Shown: piece by piece, positions 13,501 through 23,642 of the stretch
How positions within the stretch are numbered: the first letter of the stretch is position 1
Layout of the letters: each line of letters opens with the position of its first letter
Source of the DNA: Ulva prolifera
Lineage: Eukaryota; Chlorophyta; Ulvophyceae; Ulvales; Ulvaceae
Direction: 5' to 3'
NCBI GenBank assembly: GCA_023078555.1
Contig: CM041196.1
Location: 11,860,985-11,924,984, forward strand
Length of the DNA stretch: 64,000 nucleotides
Program-made: the position numbers and the translations under genes
Notes under the pieces: model-generated
Databases searched by the model: none
The model's input: the letters and a program-made list of their open reading frames with translations, nothing else
What the model was told of the DNA's origin: nothing

Positions 13501-15733
13501 CTCCAGCACCTGCACGCACGCTGAAGGCGTGGGGTTGACCAGGCCCCCCCCCTGACATATCGCATGGACGCCAGCATCGCGTCCGCACGTCTTGCGCTGG
13601 ATGCTAGCCCTCTACACCTGTGCAGTCACACCCGCGCCAGGTGGAGAAGCTTGGGCTTAAGCCGCAGCCGATGGATTTACCCCGCCATGGCGATCACATA
13701 GGCCTACTACCGCTGCAGCGCTGACAGCACCACCACTCATGGACACCCGGGACTGGCGGTGCTACAAGACATGGTAAAGAGAGCCTGTTCAGACCGAGAA
13801 TCGTGCATCAACTGCTTGAGAACAGCGAGGCACTGACCGTACACACAGCCTGCAGCAATATGCAGCTCGGACGCCGATTTTGGTCGTACACCTGAGTCGT
13901 CAATGTCCCAATGGGATTTCTCAATCTTCATGTACACACACATACACCCGCACATGCATCCGCGCGCGCGTCAATCCGCGCTGCATACTTCCACAAACAG
14001 GACAAGTGGCACTGCTGCTGCAGGCCCCCCCGGGACCACACGATTCAGTGTACTTGTTGCCTGGTCACCCGGAATGCCGAAGCTGCGTGGCGCGTAACAC
14101 ACGCACTGGCAGCACGCCCAGCATAGGGCAATGCGCAATGCCACGCCTGGGACTAGCAGCATGCACAGCATCGGGCAACGCGCAATGCCACGCCTGGGAC
14201 TGGCAGCACGCACAGCATCCGCGTATGCCACGCTTTCTTCCAGCAACAGGGGACGTTCCGCAGCAGTGCATGTGTGCTACTGGCATCGTACCGGGCCCTG
14301 GAGCGAACTCCGGCTCGGCTGGGTGCAGCCCCCTTGTGCATGAATGTGGAGCTGGATCGCAGCGTGACTGCTCTGCCGCGGCAGCAGGCCCCGAGCTGTG
14401 TTGTGATGTATCGCCGCTGACGTGGTCATGCGTGCAGCGTGCATGCATATCATGCACCATGCGTACATACGTGCAAAGCCGGATCCGGCTGCGCGCACAT
14501 GCGCAGCACTGCCTGCCCCCGCCGAGGGACAGACAGCTCTGCGCACGTGCACCCCGCAGCCGGCGGTGTGTGTATAATTGGCCACACGATATCGCGAACG
14601 GAGACAGTGTGCTCGCTGGGCTCTGATTGCCTGGTCCGGGAGGACGACCAGCCTGTGGCAGAGCGGGTTATGCACGTCGTGATGGAGGCGATGTTTCAGC
14701 CAGCGCATGTCAGTAAAGGCCACACGGACGTGGCGACTTGGGAAAGTCGATCAATCACAGCAACCATGTGCCAGAGCAACAGCACACATCGGCTTAGCAG
14801 CGGACCTTCGAACGATAACTGGCGATAGGGAGAGAGGACTTTGTGGCGTGTACTTTTTTCCCCATTTTTCCTTGAAGAAATTTATCTGCAGCTTCCTGGG
14901 AAGCTCGGAGGACACTGTTTGAGCATGGTGTCTTGGGAATAATCTTGACCGCTGGCCCGCTGCCTGCACAGGTCACCAGGGGTCGTTAATGCAAGCCATA
15001 GTGAAAACTAGATGCCACAGTGCTAGCTGGAGCAGAGGTTTTTTCTGGTGAAAAGGTGGAATGGGGTTGCTGCGAATGCCATGGCATACGGCCCCTCGCT
15101 GCTATGCAGAGAGTATACAGGGAGGGTGCAGCTCCACTTCGTGGGTGCAGGCGGCTGCGGAGTGCAGCAGTCTCGTAGTGCAGTCTGACACTTGAGACTT
15201 ATCGAGTTTCAAGAGCAGCAACCGCTGTGGCGGCTGTGACGTCTTCGCAGCGAGACACAGCCATTGGCACCAGCATCAAAGGCATTCAGACGAGCTTAGT
15301 TTGTGCGGTACCTTTGGATGCATGGCCACCAGCCGTTCTAGCTGAAGCCACTGCTGTGGCTGCTGTGACTTCCTCTCCGTCAGTTGAAGCGGCCAGTTCG
15401 TCCTCGGTGGCTGGATGCCTCTGAAAGTGCTGCTGTAATGCATCTTGAGACACTGCATTGAGGCTGACAGTGTGCACGTCTGAGAGAGCTGCTTGTCCGG
15501 AAGGTTTCCAGATGTTCAAGTGGCGGTTTTCGCCCTTCCTATATGTCAAACGTGACGGTTATGTTGGGACAGCGCGGGCCGTCGCTTCAGGTTGGCAAGG
15601 CAGTCCCGGAGACAAATCATCGAAGCTGTCGTCAAAGCATACCCCGAACTCTTGGATTTTAGGCCATACTTCCGACACAGCGTGTGAACGACCGCTCTGT
15701 CATGATTGGATAGCGACGCTGGGAACGACAGCC
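4554..15733 (-). CDS. R3H-DExH-box RNA helicase with ankyrin insert and RGG tail (YTHDC2 / plant DExH6-NIH type)
   Basis: Predicted ATP-dependent nucleic-acid helicase. Fifteen exons join with consistent phases: 15733-15643, 15538-15312, 14963-14806, 13509-13233, 12630-12441, 12114-11961, 11329-10847, 10374-10213, 9329-9075, 8680-8361, 7617-7299, 6712-6502, 6148-5959, 5482-5270, 4875-4554 (about 1190 residues). Domain order: R3H ([20 protein letters not shown], then [15 protein letters not shown]); RecA1 with motif [11 protein letters not shown], Ia [20 protein letters not shown] and III SAT; the [17 protein letters not shown] linker; two ankyrin repeats ([24 protein letters not shown]); RecA2 with [25 protein letters not shown] and motif [16 protein letters not shown]2 ([14 protein letters not shown]); an OB-fold-like part; then an RGG-rich tail. 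Ankyrins between the RecA halves are diagnostic of the YTHDC2/NIH family; no YTH domain is present. The exact acceptors at 13510 and 11961 are the least certain. The first exon(s), upstream of 15733, were not found; an ATG frame near 16.18 kb (MDSTAKLDKPG) is a candidate. Confidence 0.9.
5716..5800. repeat. 17-bp tandem repeat, five copies
   Basis: Five head-to-tail copies of GCATGTGAGGTATCACT with one or two substitutions, lying in the helicase intron between the exons ending 5959 and starting 5482. It is a simple microduplication with no visible function. Confidence 0.9.
9470..9720. other. tRNA-related segment inside a helicase intron
   Basis: On the minus strand a possible anticodon-stem-like hairpin (CCTCCGTTTCAGGAGG) is followed by GTCGTGGGTTCGATTC, a B-box/T-arm-like sequence whose stem can pair with wobbles. 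A D-arm and a clean acceptor stem cannot be drawn, so this is more likely a tRNA-derived repeat or relic than a working tRNA gene. Confidence 0.3.
10549..10650. repeat. 51-bp direct tandem duplication
   Basis: Two perfect adjacent copies (10549-10599 and 10600-10650) starting CGTACACATGGGCAAAGTG. They sit in the intron between the ankyrin exon and the RecA2 exon. The length is a multiple of three and both strands stay open, which explains the spurious open frames here. Confidence 0.95.
12976..13021 (-). repeat. Copy of the helicase exon 3' end with its splice donor, lying in the next intron
   Basis: A stretch of about 45 bp closely matches the 3' end of the exon that ends at 13233, including the coding sense SALMFVTTG and the donor ACGACAG/GTGCGG. 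It lies about 240 bp downstream in the following intron. It could act as a decoy or alternative 5' splice site; use of it cannot be judged from sequence. Confidence 0.75.
14108..14222. repeat. About 48-bp imperfect tandem duplication
   Basis: Two and a partial third copy of a unit containing GCGCAATGCCACGCCTGGGA, in the 1.3-kb helicase intron (14805-13510). No other structure was recognised in that intron. Confidence 0.7.
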
Positions 15734-15739
15734 CTGCAT

Positions 15740-16966
15740 CAGACCACGATCATCATCTCTCCAGAGAGCACACGCAAGAACTACAATGGCTCTTCGTCTA
15801 GAACACTGATTCTTTTATGATTCTACCTGGACCTGGGCCGGCGATAAAATCTTCTATCTGGCGCTGCAGGTCAAGTCTGGTAGACTCATTTACAGGCCGA
15901 AGGCCTGCAGCCATTCCGAACGGTGCCCTGCCACCCATCCGTCCCACGCGGAACGCAATGACGCTAGGCACACTCGACGAAGCTGCCTAGGCTTGCTCTT
16001 AAACCACGCTCAATGGCAAGTATCTCTTTGTGCAAACTTCTGCTCCGCGTACACCTTGACGCTGATCACCATAGCAGACCAGAGCCAGCAGGAAAAGAGA
16101 GGAGATAAACACAATTCGCTGAGTTTTAACGTGCAGCTTCACTGTTCCAGTCGGTCCAAGGGACGTTCCGGGCTTGTCCAACTTGGCCGTAGAATCCATA
16201 CTGATGGCACCTGTCAACACTGTGCTTGCCAGACACGCTCAAGATAACGGACTAGTTAGCACAAGCCAACCCAGCGACATATCAGCGGCTACATGAAGGA
16301 CGGATTGTTGTCGTGTTTAGCCCCGATACGTTGTGCGCCTTGCACCTGGTCCCACACCGCAGCCCGATATCCACTTGCTCTGAATGTAGTATGTTTTTTA
16401 GCGCCTGTGCAGCGGATTTTAGATTGTTACTTCATGTGTGTGCTACTGATATTAATACGCTATTAGCAAGCCTCTTTGACGATGAAACCGACGATAACAA
16501 ATCGACGAGCACGCACCAACGTGTAGCCACATGAAGCACACCACGAAACGCGGTGGTCAGTTCCGCAAAACAGTCGTAGCATAGATGTTCTTTGCATACT
16601 CGCTGCGGCAATGCGTACATGATGCGACCACAGCTGTCTGAAACGTGGAATCTGTTGTCCATTAGCCTTGTCCATCGTAAAGGTTCCAACGCCGTCTTGT
16701 CATGGCACGCCATACAGCTGTTACACAATCGTTCTGCCTATATGCATCCTACGACGGCCCTTGAGCGTTAGCGACTTGATGCATGTCATTGTGGACACTG
16801 ATCGTGCGACGTCTTCACTCATCGCGTCGCACGTTGCAGGCTCAGCGCATTGCGTTTATCTCGGATGGCATGCGTGCTCAGCTTGTAGCGATACCTGTGT
16901 GTGCTAAACTTGGGGAGGCTTCGTGGAGGATGCACTAACGTCATCGTGTGGGAGCGGTGATGCCGA
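15740..16966. other. Region upstream of the helicase: missing 5' exon(s) and promoter presumably here
   Basis: A minus-strand ATG frame near 16180 (MDSTAKLDKPGTSLGPTG) could be the helicase start but no donor could be tied to the exon at 15733. A second minus-strand open frame, 16728-16432 (98 codons), is cysteine-rich (CNSCMACHD ... SCGRIMYALPQRVCKEHLCYDC), reminiscent of a treble-clef zinc finger, but no family could be named. Nothing else was recognised. Confidence 0.3.
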
Positions 16967-17225
16967 CAGGGGGGTCTGCAGACTCTGCACTCGGGCCATG
17001 CACACGTCCACCGGGAACGCGAGCCACTCAGACATCGCCCAGTGCCCTGGGCGGTGTCTATGGACTCATAATAACGTACTGAATGCACACAAGCGGTCGT
17101 CTCACGTCACTGGGCGAAAGCAGCCTTTTCGTCGAAAAGCGTATGCATGCCTGGGCAGAACGACCCATTTCGCCCAGGGAGCGCCTACAGCGCCCAGCGC
17201 GTGCCCATATCACGCCCAGTGAGCC
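16967..17225 (-). repeat. Left member of a diverged inverted pair rich in CGCCCAG motifs
   Basis: About 255 bp full of GGGCG/CGCCC hairpins. Its reverse complement recurs at 44581-44830 with long near-identical runs (for example CATGCACACGTCCACCGGGA, then the CCCTGGGCGGTGTCTATGG run) separated by diverged parts. The pair brackets the transposase array. It may be a dispersed repeat family that happens to lie in opposite orientation, or the ends of a larger element. Confidence 0.7.
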
Positions 17226-17960
17226 TAGGACACCTTATTATGTTTATATTCACTAGTGGGACGTTATATTTGATGTTATCGATTGCTGTGGAAAGCGTCC
17301 TAGCCGTTGTGACTTGTGGGGTTATGTACTGTCACATGTAGGCAGCTGTTCTGCGCGACTGGAGCGCTATGAAGAATCAATACAAGTGTTGTGCACCCTT
17401 GGGGATGGGTTGTTTGGTCGCTCTGCGGTTGATTGATTCAGCGGCTCTCACCCCATTTCGTTCTGGCGTGTCCAGTACATGGCATGAGTATAAAACAACA
17501 GGCTTCAATAGGCGTGCATGCTTAAATTATGGTACAGTCGGGATAACTTCAACGATACCGACAGCTGTGATGGAGGATGATCAAGCGGCTGTCCACATGA
17601 CGAAGGTCATTGTATTGACACCACATGGATGCAGCTGGCCTGGTTGATACATCTGGCATGTTTGTCATAAATGACAGTATCATGTAGTTGCATGTAGATT
17701 GTATTGCAAGCGATGTCACATCTGAAGGATGCCAGTCAGGTTAAATGCTGATTGCATGGCAGCATTGTGCAAGAGGCAGAAAACCGATGCAGTTGACTGT
17801 ATACTGCTGTGAAAAAGAATGCAAAAGAATATTTACGCGGGAAGAACTCAGCATGCGCTCTACATCACTGTCATGGGATTCTGGACTGCATCAGAGGTGT
17901 AGGAAAGCAAGAATGCCTGACATACAGCCTCTTTGTGTGCTTGCATCTGTGACCTGCCAC
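17226..17960. other. No gene seen; left flank of the array
   Basis: Several short open frames on the plus strand (for example 17369-17647) have no recognisable motif. The last five bases, GCCAC (17956-17960), are repeated right after the array's other end and are the possible target duplication. Confidence 0.4.
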
Positions 17961-18599
17961 CAGTCGGTTCGAATCACATTAGCTGTCCATGCGTCAGCAT
18001 CCATGCATCATGCCGCACGCCGAAACTCCGCTCAATCGCACAGAGCGCAGAAATATTCAGCTCGGCGCGAGATCAGCTGCGATGGATTTCACGGAAATGA
18101 CTGCTGCCTTAGTTGAGATCTGGAGATGCGTCTGTAACTTTTCGCGTAACGAATGAGCGATCAGACAGCATGCGCACGGAGATGAGAGATGAATTGATGG
18201 GATCACGGGAATTGGGGATGCGAGGTGATAAATGTGCCGATTGACAGGACATGAAACACATATGCTGGTGGTGTTGGCAGAGGCTGCACATCCCAGAACC
18301 GACATTGCTGCAGCGCCACAACCGCCTGAAATTATCAGACAAGTGCAGTGGGCGCAATCGTGGCGGGCATGAGTGCCCAGCAGTTTCTTGCTGAGGCTCA
18401 ATAGGCCATTTTGGACCTCACCTTTGGCACAAACACACAAAACATGCCTCAACTTCAAGGCTCCAGCCTTTCACAGTCACAAATCAACCGTATTGGCTGC
18501 CGCTTTTTGCCGCCAGGTGGCCATGTATCTCACACAGTAATCAATCACTCTCTCTCTCAAAGTCGGCCTTCACACGGCTACTGTAATTCAGAGGGACAG
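17961..18599. repeat. 637-bp direct repeat, copy 1 (left end of the array)
   Basis: Carries two extra bases in a CT run (639 bp). Both edges look terminal: CAGTCGG at the left, GGGACAG at the right. A 133-codon minus-strand frame inside (18458-18057) is cysteine-rich and may be spliced, with a good GTGAGG donor and TTTCAG acceptor, but no family was recognised. It does not behave as an LTR: no TG...CA ends, primer-binding site or polypurine tract. Confidence 0.85.
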
Positions 18600-18687
18600 A
18601 AGGCATTTATGTGACCTGCTGAGCCATTGGTGGCGTAGGGGGAACGAGCGTGACGTAACACTAGCGGATGGTAAAAGCAAGAGTCTA

Positions 18688-21600
18688 TCATGACCATTTT
18701 GCCTCCGGAAACTTCCCACCCGAACCCACAACTTCGAAATTTCCATGCCTCCATTCTGTTGGATGCCCTCCCCTGTCTTCGTAGTATCCGGGTGGCAGCA
18801 ACGGCTTGAACTTCTCGCCCGCGTCCGCAGCCACAATCTGCGCGGTGATGTAAAGGCGCCTGGTAGACTTTGTGATAGAACTCTGATTCTTGGGAGGTGC
18901 GCCGTCGTCGCCTGCTTCGTTCCTCTTTTCGCATTCCAAGTGCATGACTTCGTCGTAGCTCTTCGAGAGCAGCAAAGCCTGGGAGTCTGGGGGCTGATCT
19001 AGAGTCCAGGCTCTCGCTACACCTTTATATGTGCCGACCTGCATCTCGGCTGGCTGGTGCAGGTCCGGAGTCGTATTTCCGAGCGGCAGGAACTGCTCGC
19101 CGACCAAGCACAACCATCGCCGGGGGTCGTTGAAGGCCATCTCCCTTCGGAAAACAGCCTCCCATGGTGCGCCATCATCAGCATTTGCAGCTCGGAAGTA
19201 GTCTGCCAGCATGTCGTCGTGAATCGCTTGTGCATGCTTCGTCTGTGCCTGCTTGTACCTTTCGAACTTGACGTCCGTAAGGAATTGAAACTTGGGTGAC
19301 TTGACCGCTCGCTTTCTTGCGCGGCGCAAGGCTTGCAGTTCCGCGTCTGCGTTCTGCCTGCCGTGTGCGTCGCCGGCAGGCAATCTGCGCTTTGCTGCCA
19401 GCAGCTTGTCTTTGTACTTGTCGAAAGATTCAGCCACGCTGGGGATCGTGATTCCCAGCTGCTGCTCGGCGGCAGTCAGGATGGTGCTGTACTCCTCGAT
19501 CGGTGTCACTCGCGGAGTGAGCATCGCGATGGCAGCTCCGTGATGAATCGGGGCATTGTCCTGGCTCAGGCCAAAGGGCACATGAATACTGTGCCATGTG
19601 ATGCTCACTTCGTCTGACATGCAGTCGTAGTACTCCTTGCATTTTTGGTCCCACACCTCTCTTGAGCCTGGGTCGCCCAACTGCATACCGAGCCATCGCT
19701 TGATGCACCACGGCAGCACGTAGAACAGCATCATCATCTTGTACTCTGTTCCGTTGATCGCCCGTGCGATCATGTTGCCTGCTTTCGACTTTGCACTGTT
19801 CTGCAAACACCACTAAGTCTGAGTCTTCAATGCAGGCATCCCAAGATGTATGTGGAGAAAGAGGGAGTCAAGAGTGTAATATGGAGTGCATCACTGAACA
19901 CAGGTAAGGTCCATGCACCTTCTGTGAGCTGTATTGAGTCCAGCTGCCTCTCTGCAGTGTTGCACACAAGCATTGCATACTCAGACTGTTCATGGATGTG
20001 TGCTGTTGACTGCAGCTGCCTCTCTGCAGTGTTGCACCCAAGCATTGCATACTCAGACTGTTCATGGATGTGTGCTGTTGACTGCAGCTGCCTCTCTGCA
20101 GTGTTGCACACAAGCATTGCATACTCAGACTGTTCATGGATGTGTGCTGTTGACTGCAGCTGCCTCTCTGCAGTGTTGCACCCAAGCATTGCATACTCAG
20201 ACTGTTCATGGATGTGTGCTGTTGACTGCAGCTGCCTCTCTGCAGTGTTGCACCCAAGCATTGCATACTCAGACTGTTCATGGATGTGTGCTGTTGACTG
20301 CAGCTGCCTCTCTGCAGTGTTGCACATAAGCATTGCATACTCAGACTGTTCATGGATGTGTGCTGTTGACTGCAGCTGCCTCTCTGCAGTGTTGCACACA
20401 AGCATTGCATACTCAGACTGTTCATGGATGTGTGCTGTTGACTGCAGCTGCCTCTGCAGTGTTGCACCCAAGCATTGCATACTCAGACTGTTCATGGATG
20501 TGTGCTGTTGACTGCAGCTGCCTCTCTGCAGTGTTGCACCCAAGCATTGCATACTCAGACTGTTCATGGATGTGTGCTGTTGACTGCAGCTGCCTCTCTG
20601 CAGTGTTGCACCCAAGCATTGCATACTCAGACTGTTCATGGATGTGTGCTGTTGACTGCAGCTGCCTCTCTGCAGTGTTGCACATAAGCATTGCATACAC
20701 TTCATGGTGTGTGACTTCATTGTGTCTATCACGTGCAGTTGCCACAAGGCCAGTCAAGTCAGGGACGCAGTGCACAAGCTGATAACTAAGACGGTAGTGA
20801 TCACACAGTATACTAGTTGCTCATGTTTGCATGCTCAATGGCGCCGCGGGGTCCCCCCACTGTGTTCATTGCATAGGCCAGGGCATCAGACCACGCAGCA
20901 TGACTGTGTCGTTAGACAAGTTATACAAATAGTGTGCCATGTTGATGTTGATGCAGCCGTTCTGCCCTCCTTCGGCATGAAGGCCCATGGTGTAAGTAAG
21001 AGAGGTGGCCCTGCTTTTCACCTCGATGTATTGTTTGTCTTGTGCAACAGCATGCTTGTAGCTGTGGAAGTGGACGGACGTAGCCACAAAAATGCTCGCA
21101 ACCGAAAGCATGACACTTTGAAAGAGAACAAGCTCAGTCGATGTGGTGTAAGATTGTTTCGAATTGATCTGAGCCAGTCAATACCAGATCAACTGTACGA
21201 GATAGAGCATATGATTAAAGGCCTAGTGTAATTCATACCAGGAAACCCTCATCTGTGAACTTCTGCGGGACAAGCTCACTCTGGTCCACAGGGAAGATCT
21301 TGGCAGCCTCCTGTGGAGAGGCCTTCCTGAATTTCTGGACAGCTTTCTCGCTCGAGCCGTAATGCATCTTCATGATGGCCAGCTTGGTCTCATCATCAAT
21401 CTTGTCTGTCCAACGTTGCAGCCCAGCTTGCACGCTGTCCGCTGCCTTGCTGCCGTTGGCAGCAGTGACCAGAAGGGTCCCTGTCACCGCTGAGGCAAAG
21501 ATGTAGAACATGACTTTTGGGGCCATGCCAACCTGCACCATGGCTGCATCATGAAAACAATGTGTCAACGGTGAGCAGCAGCAGCAGGCAGTGGTGTCAC

Positions 21601-22751
21601 TCACCGTTTTCATCAGTAGGTTGTAGCAGATGGGGGTACGCGCTGCGCCGAGCTGAGTAATGCCCTTCTGAGACTTCACCCATGCTTGAGGATCAACTTT
21701 CCCACCATCCAAGAACACATTCCGTTGTACTTGTTGCCATGTGAAGGTGTACTCGTACGCTGGGTCCATCACCCTCCTGGTGAGGGGGTGGCCCTGGTGG
21801 ATCTTGGGATTGAAGTACATAGGCTCTCTCCCCAGAATACGCCTTGCTGCTTTCCTTGCTTGCCCTGCTTCTCTTGTGCCCTTCACGTTCAGAGCTGTTT
21901 TCTTCAGGCCAGGAAAAGCCGTTCGCAGATTAGACCACAAGGATGCATGTGTCTTGACATTCAAGGCCACCATTGCTTCCTCGATGATTGGGCTGTACTT
22001 GGCTGCCTGCTCCAAGCTCCTGAATGGCAAACACTCAATACCTCCTTCGCTTCTGCCCTCCAGAAGGAATAATCGGACGTTTTGGAGGAGCGGGAAGTGC
22101 TGGCTTGCTTTCTCTCCAGGCTGATGTGGGGGCAGAGGCAGTACTGACCCTGTGGTCACAAGGTGCTTCGCTTGCCTGCAAGCATGGCATTGGCATTGTG
22201 AGGACACCAAGACGCACGCCACCCACGGACACAGTGCACACATACAGAGCGTACGTTGATGCGTGCTTGATCAGGGACGCGCGGTCTCTGACATATTCTG
22301 GCTTGGCTGCCGAGCTGTTGGCAATTTGATCTGATGCACATGGGACTGCGGCACCATCTGGTTGCATGCGTTTCTTGGGTGCATTATGATGCAGGAAGTT
22401 TCTCGCCTTCCGGGCTCTCGCTGATGCTGTGTACGCACTCTCTGAAGTGCGCAGCAGTCTGTTGAGTGCTTCGAAGTTGGCCTCAACTGGGCCGTAGGTC
22501 ACCTTCTCCCCCTCCTCTCGCGTTACAGAACCATCGATACAGAGCTGAACCAAGTTTGCATTACTGAGCGAACGCACGTACTCGAAAGACAGCAACAGCC
22601 TCTGCTCGACGGACAAGCGGAAGTAGCTCCCGCAAGTCCCTGCGGGCAGCGTCACGGGTCAGCAACATGTAGCCGAGCGGATCTGGGTTTGGTTCGAAAT
22701 TATCAATTCTCATATGCACGGAACCGCGGAGTGCTGCATCTCACCTTCCAT
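18688..22751 (-). CDS. DDE-type transposase-like protein, unit 1 (five exons, 789 residues)
   Basis: Exons 22751-22745, 22639-22255, 22175-21605, 21532-21239 and 19800-18688 sum to 790 codons including the stop, with all junctions in phase. The start is ATG GAA G at 22751, a seven-base first exon with donor GTGAGA. Residues suggest an RNase-H-fold transposase: first acid in NVFLDGGKVDPQAWV (exon 3), a following strand-like PKVMFYIFASAVTGTLLV, second acid in LSQDNAPIHHGAA, third in NTTPDLHQPAEMQVGTYK (the place of PDLNPIE in Tc1/mariner relatives). About 170 residues, charged and probably helical, separate the second and third acids, far more than the 34-40 of Tc1/mariner. No known family could be named. 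The last intron (21238-19801) is 1438 nt and contains an antisense nuclease frame and the minisatellite. Family assignment is inference from motifs only. Confidence 0.65.
19846..19903 (+). other. Possible first exon of an antisense transcript toward the nuclease
   Basis: ATG at 19846 opens MYVEKEGVKSVIWSASLNT and ends at a near-consensus plus-strand donor CAG/GTAAGG (19901-19909). The sequence recurs in every unit. An acceptor that would join it in phase to the nuclease frame was not found with confidence (TAG at 20794-20796 or 20930-20932 would keep phase). If real, the minisatellite is intronic on both strands. Confidence 0.35.
19941..20698. repeat. 72-bp minisatellite, unit 1 (ten full repeats plus a part)
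   Basis: Unit: ACTCAGACTGTTCATGGATG... through CTGCAGTGTTGCAC, 72 bp, with a variable dinucleotide (CACA/CACC/CATA) giving the order T,P,T,P,P,I,T,P,P,P,I in one plus-strand reading. One copy lacks two bases (70 bp). Because 72 is a multiple of three, several frames stay open on both strands. It lies inside the last transposase intron. Confidence 0.97.
20704..21231 (+). CDS. PD-(D/E)XK nuclease-fold protein (VSR/DUF559-like), antisense in the transposase intron, unit 1
   Basis: Open frame of 175 codons on the strand opposite the transposase. The C-terminal 75 residues match the VSR/DUF559/DUF2726/RAP class of the PD-(D/E)XK fold: D108 in FHLDVLF, then VAVEVDGRSH (E122, D124, H128), RKHDTLKENKLSRCGVR (D137, K140) and LFRID (R153). 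This is the usual order D...E-x-D-G-x-x-H...D-x-x-K...G-(I/V)-R-x-x-R-I. Known members include mismatch-repair nicking enzymes and uncharacterised endonucleases, so a DNA-cutting role is inferred. The frame stops about 8 bases before the transposase donor, so it is nested in the intron. The N-terminal 80 residues look less protein-like; the true start may be spliced or further downstream. Confidence 0.6.
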   Translation: MVCDFIVSITCSCHKASQVRDAVHKLITKTVVITQYTSCSCLHAQWRRGVPPLCSLHRPGHQTTQHDCVVRQVIQIVCHVDVDAAVLPSFGMKAHGVSKRGGPAFHLDVLFVLCNSMLVAVEVDGRSHKNARNRKHDTLKENKLSRCGVRLFRIDLSQSIPDQLYEIEHMIKGLV

Positions 22752-22917
22752 TCTGGACGTGTGACACCGACCGGCATCACACAGCGCAAGAGTAGTGCTT
22801 TAGATGCATCCAGGCACGATCAGACGGCCACTGGTTCATCACAAAGTATGTACGAGTAGTTGTGACTCGTCCGCATGCCCATTTGAATCCTAAGCGTGCA
22901 GGCCAACTTGGCTCCTT

Positions 22918-23554
22918 CAGTCGGTTCGAATCACATTAGCTGTCCATGCGTCAGCATCCATGCATCATGCCGCACGCCGAAACTCCGCTCAATCGCACAG
23001 AGCGCAGAAATATTCAGCTCGGCGCGAGATCAGCTGCGATGGATTTCACGGAAATGACTGCTGCCTTAGTTGAGATCTGGAGATGCGTCTGTAACTTTTC
23101 GCGTAACGAATGAGCGATCAGACAGCATGCGCACGGAGATGAGAGATGAATTGATGGGATCACGGGAATTGGGGATGCGAGGTGATAAATGTGCCGATTG
23201 ACAGGACATGAAACACATATGCTGGTGGTGTTGGCAGAGGCTGCACATCCCAGAACCGACATTGCTGCAGCGCCACAACCGCCTGAAATTATCAGACAAG
23301 TGCAGTGGGCGCAATCGTGGCGGGCATGAGTGCCCAGCAGTTTCTTGCTGAGGCTCAATAGGCCATTTTGGACCTCACCTTTGGCACAAACACACAAAAC
23401 ATGCCTCAACTTCAAGGCTCCAGCCTTTCACAGTCACAAATCAACCGTATTGGCTGCCGCTTTTTGCCGCCAGGTGGCCATGTATCTCACACAGTAATCA
23501 ATCACTCTCTCTCAAAGTCGGCCTTCACACGGCTACTGTAATTCAGAGGGACAG
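22918..23554. repeat. 637-bp direct repeat, copy 2
   Basis: Internal copy between bodies 1 and 2. It lies about 170 bp upstream of the start of the unit-1 transposase gene, so it may supply that gene's promoter. Confidence 0.85.
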
Positions 23555-23642
23555 AAGGCATTTATGTGACCTGCTGAGCCATTGGTGGCGTAGGGGGAAC
23601 GAGCGTGACGTAACACTAGCGGATGGTAAAAGCAAGAGTCTA

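Noticed and set aside
19941-20698. The long repetitive open frames as genuine repeat proteins
   Set aside because: A 72-bp period keeps any stop-free frame open, the 70-bp variant shifts frame in every unit, and the flanking transposase exons join in phase without it.
20422-20775. A separate transposase exon reading VHCVPDLTGLVATARDRHNE into the minisatellite
   Set aside because: A phase-compatible acceptor exists at 20779, but the frame dies at the 70-bp repeat variant in the units, and splicing straight from 21239 to 19800 gives a complete reading frame that also survives the unit-4 deletion.
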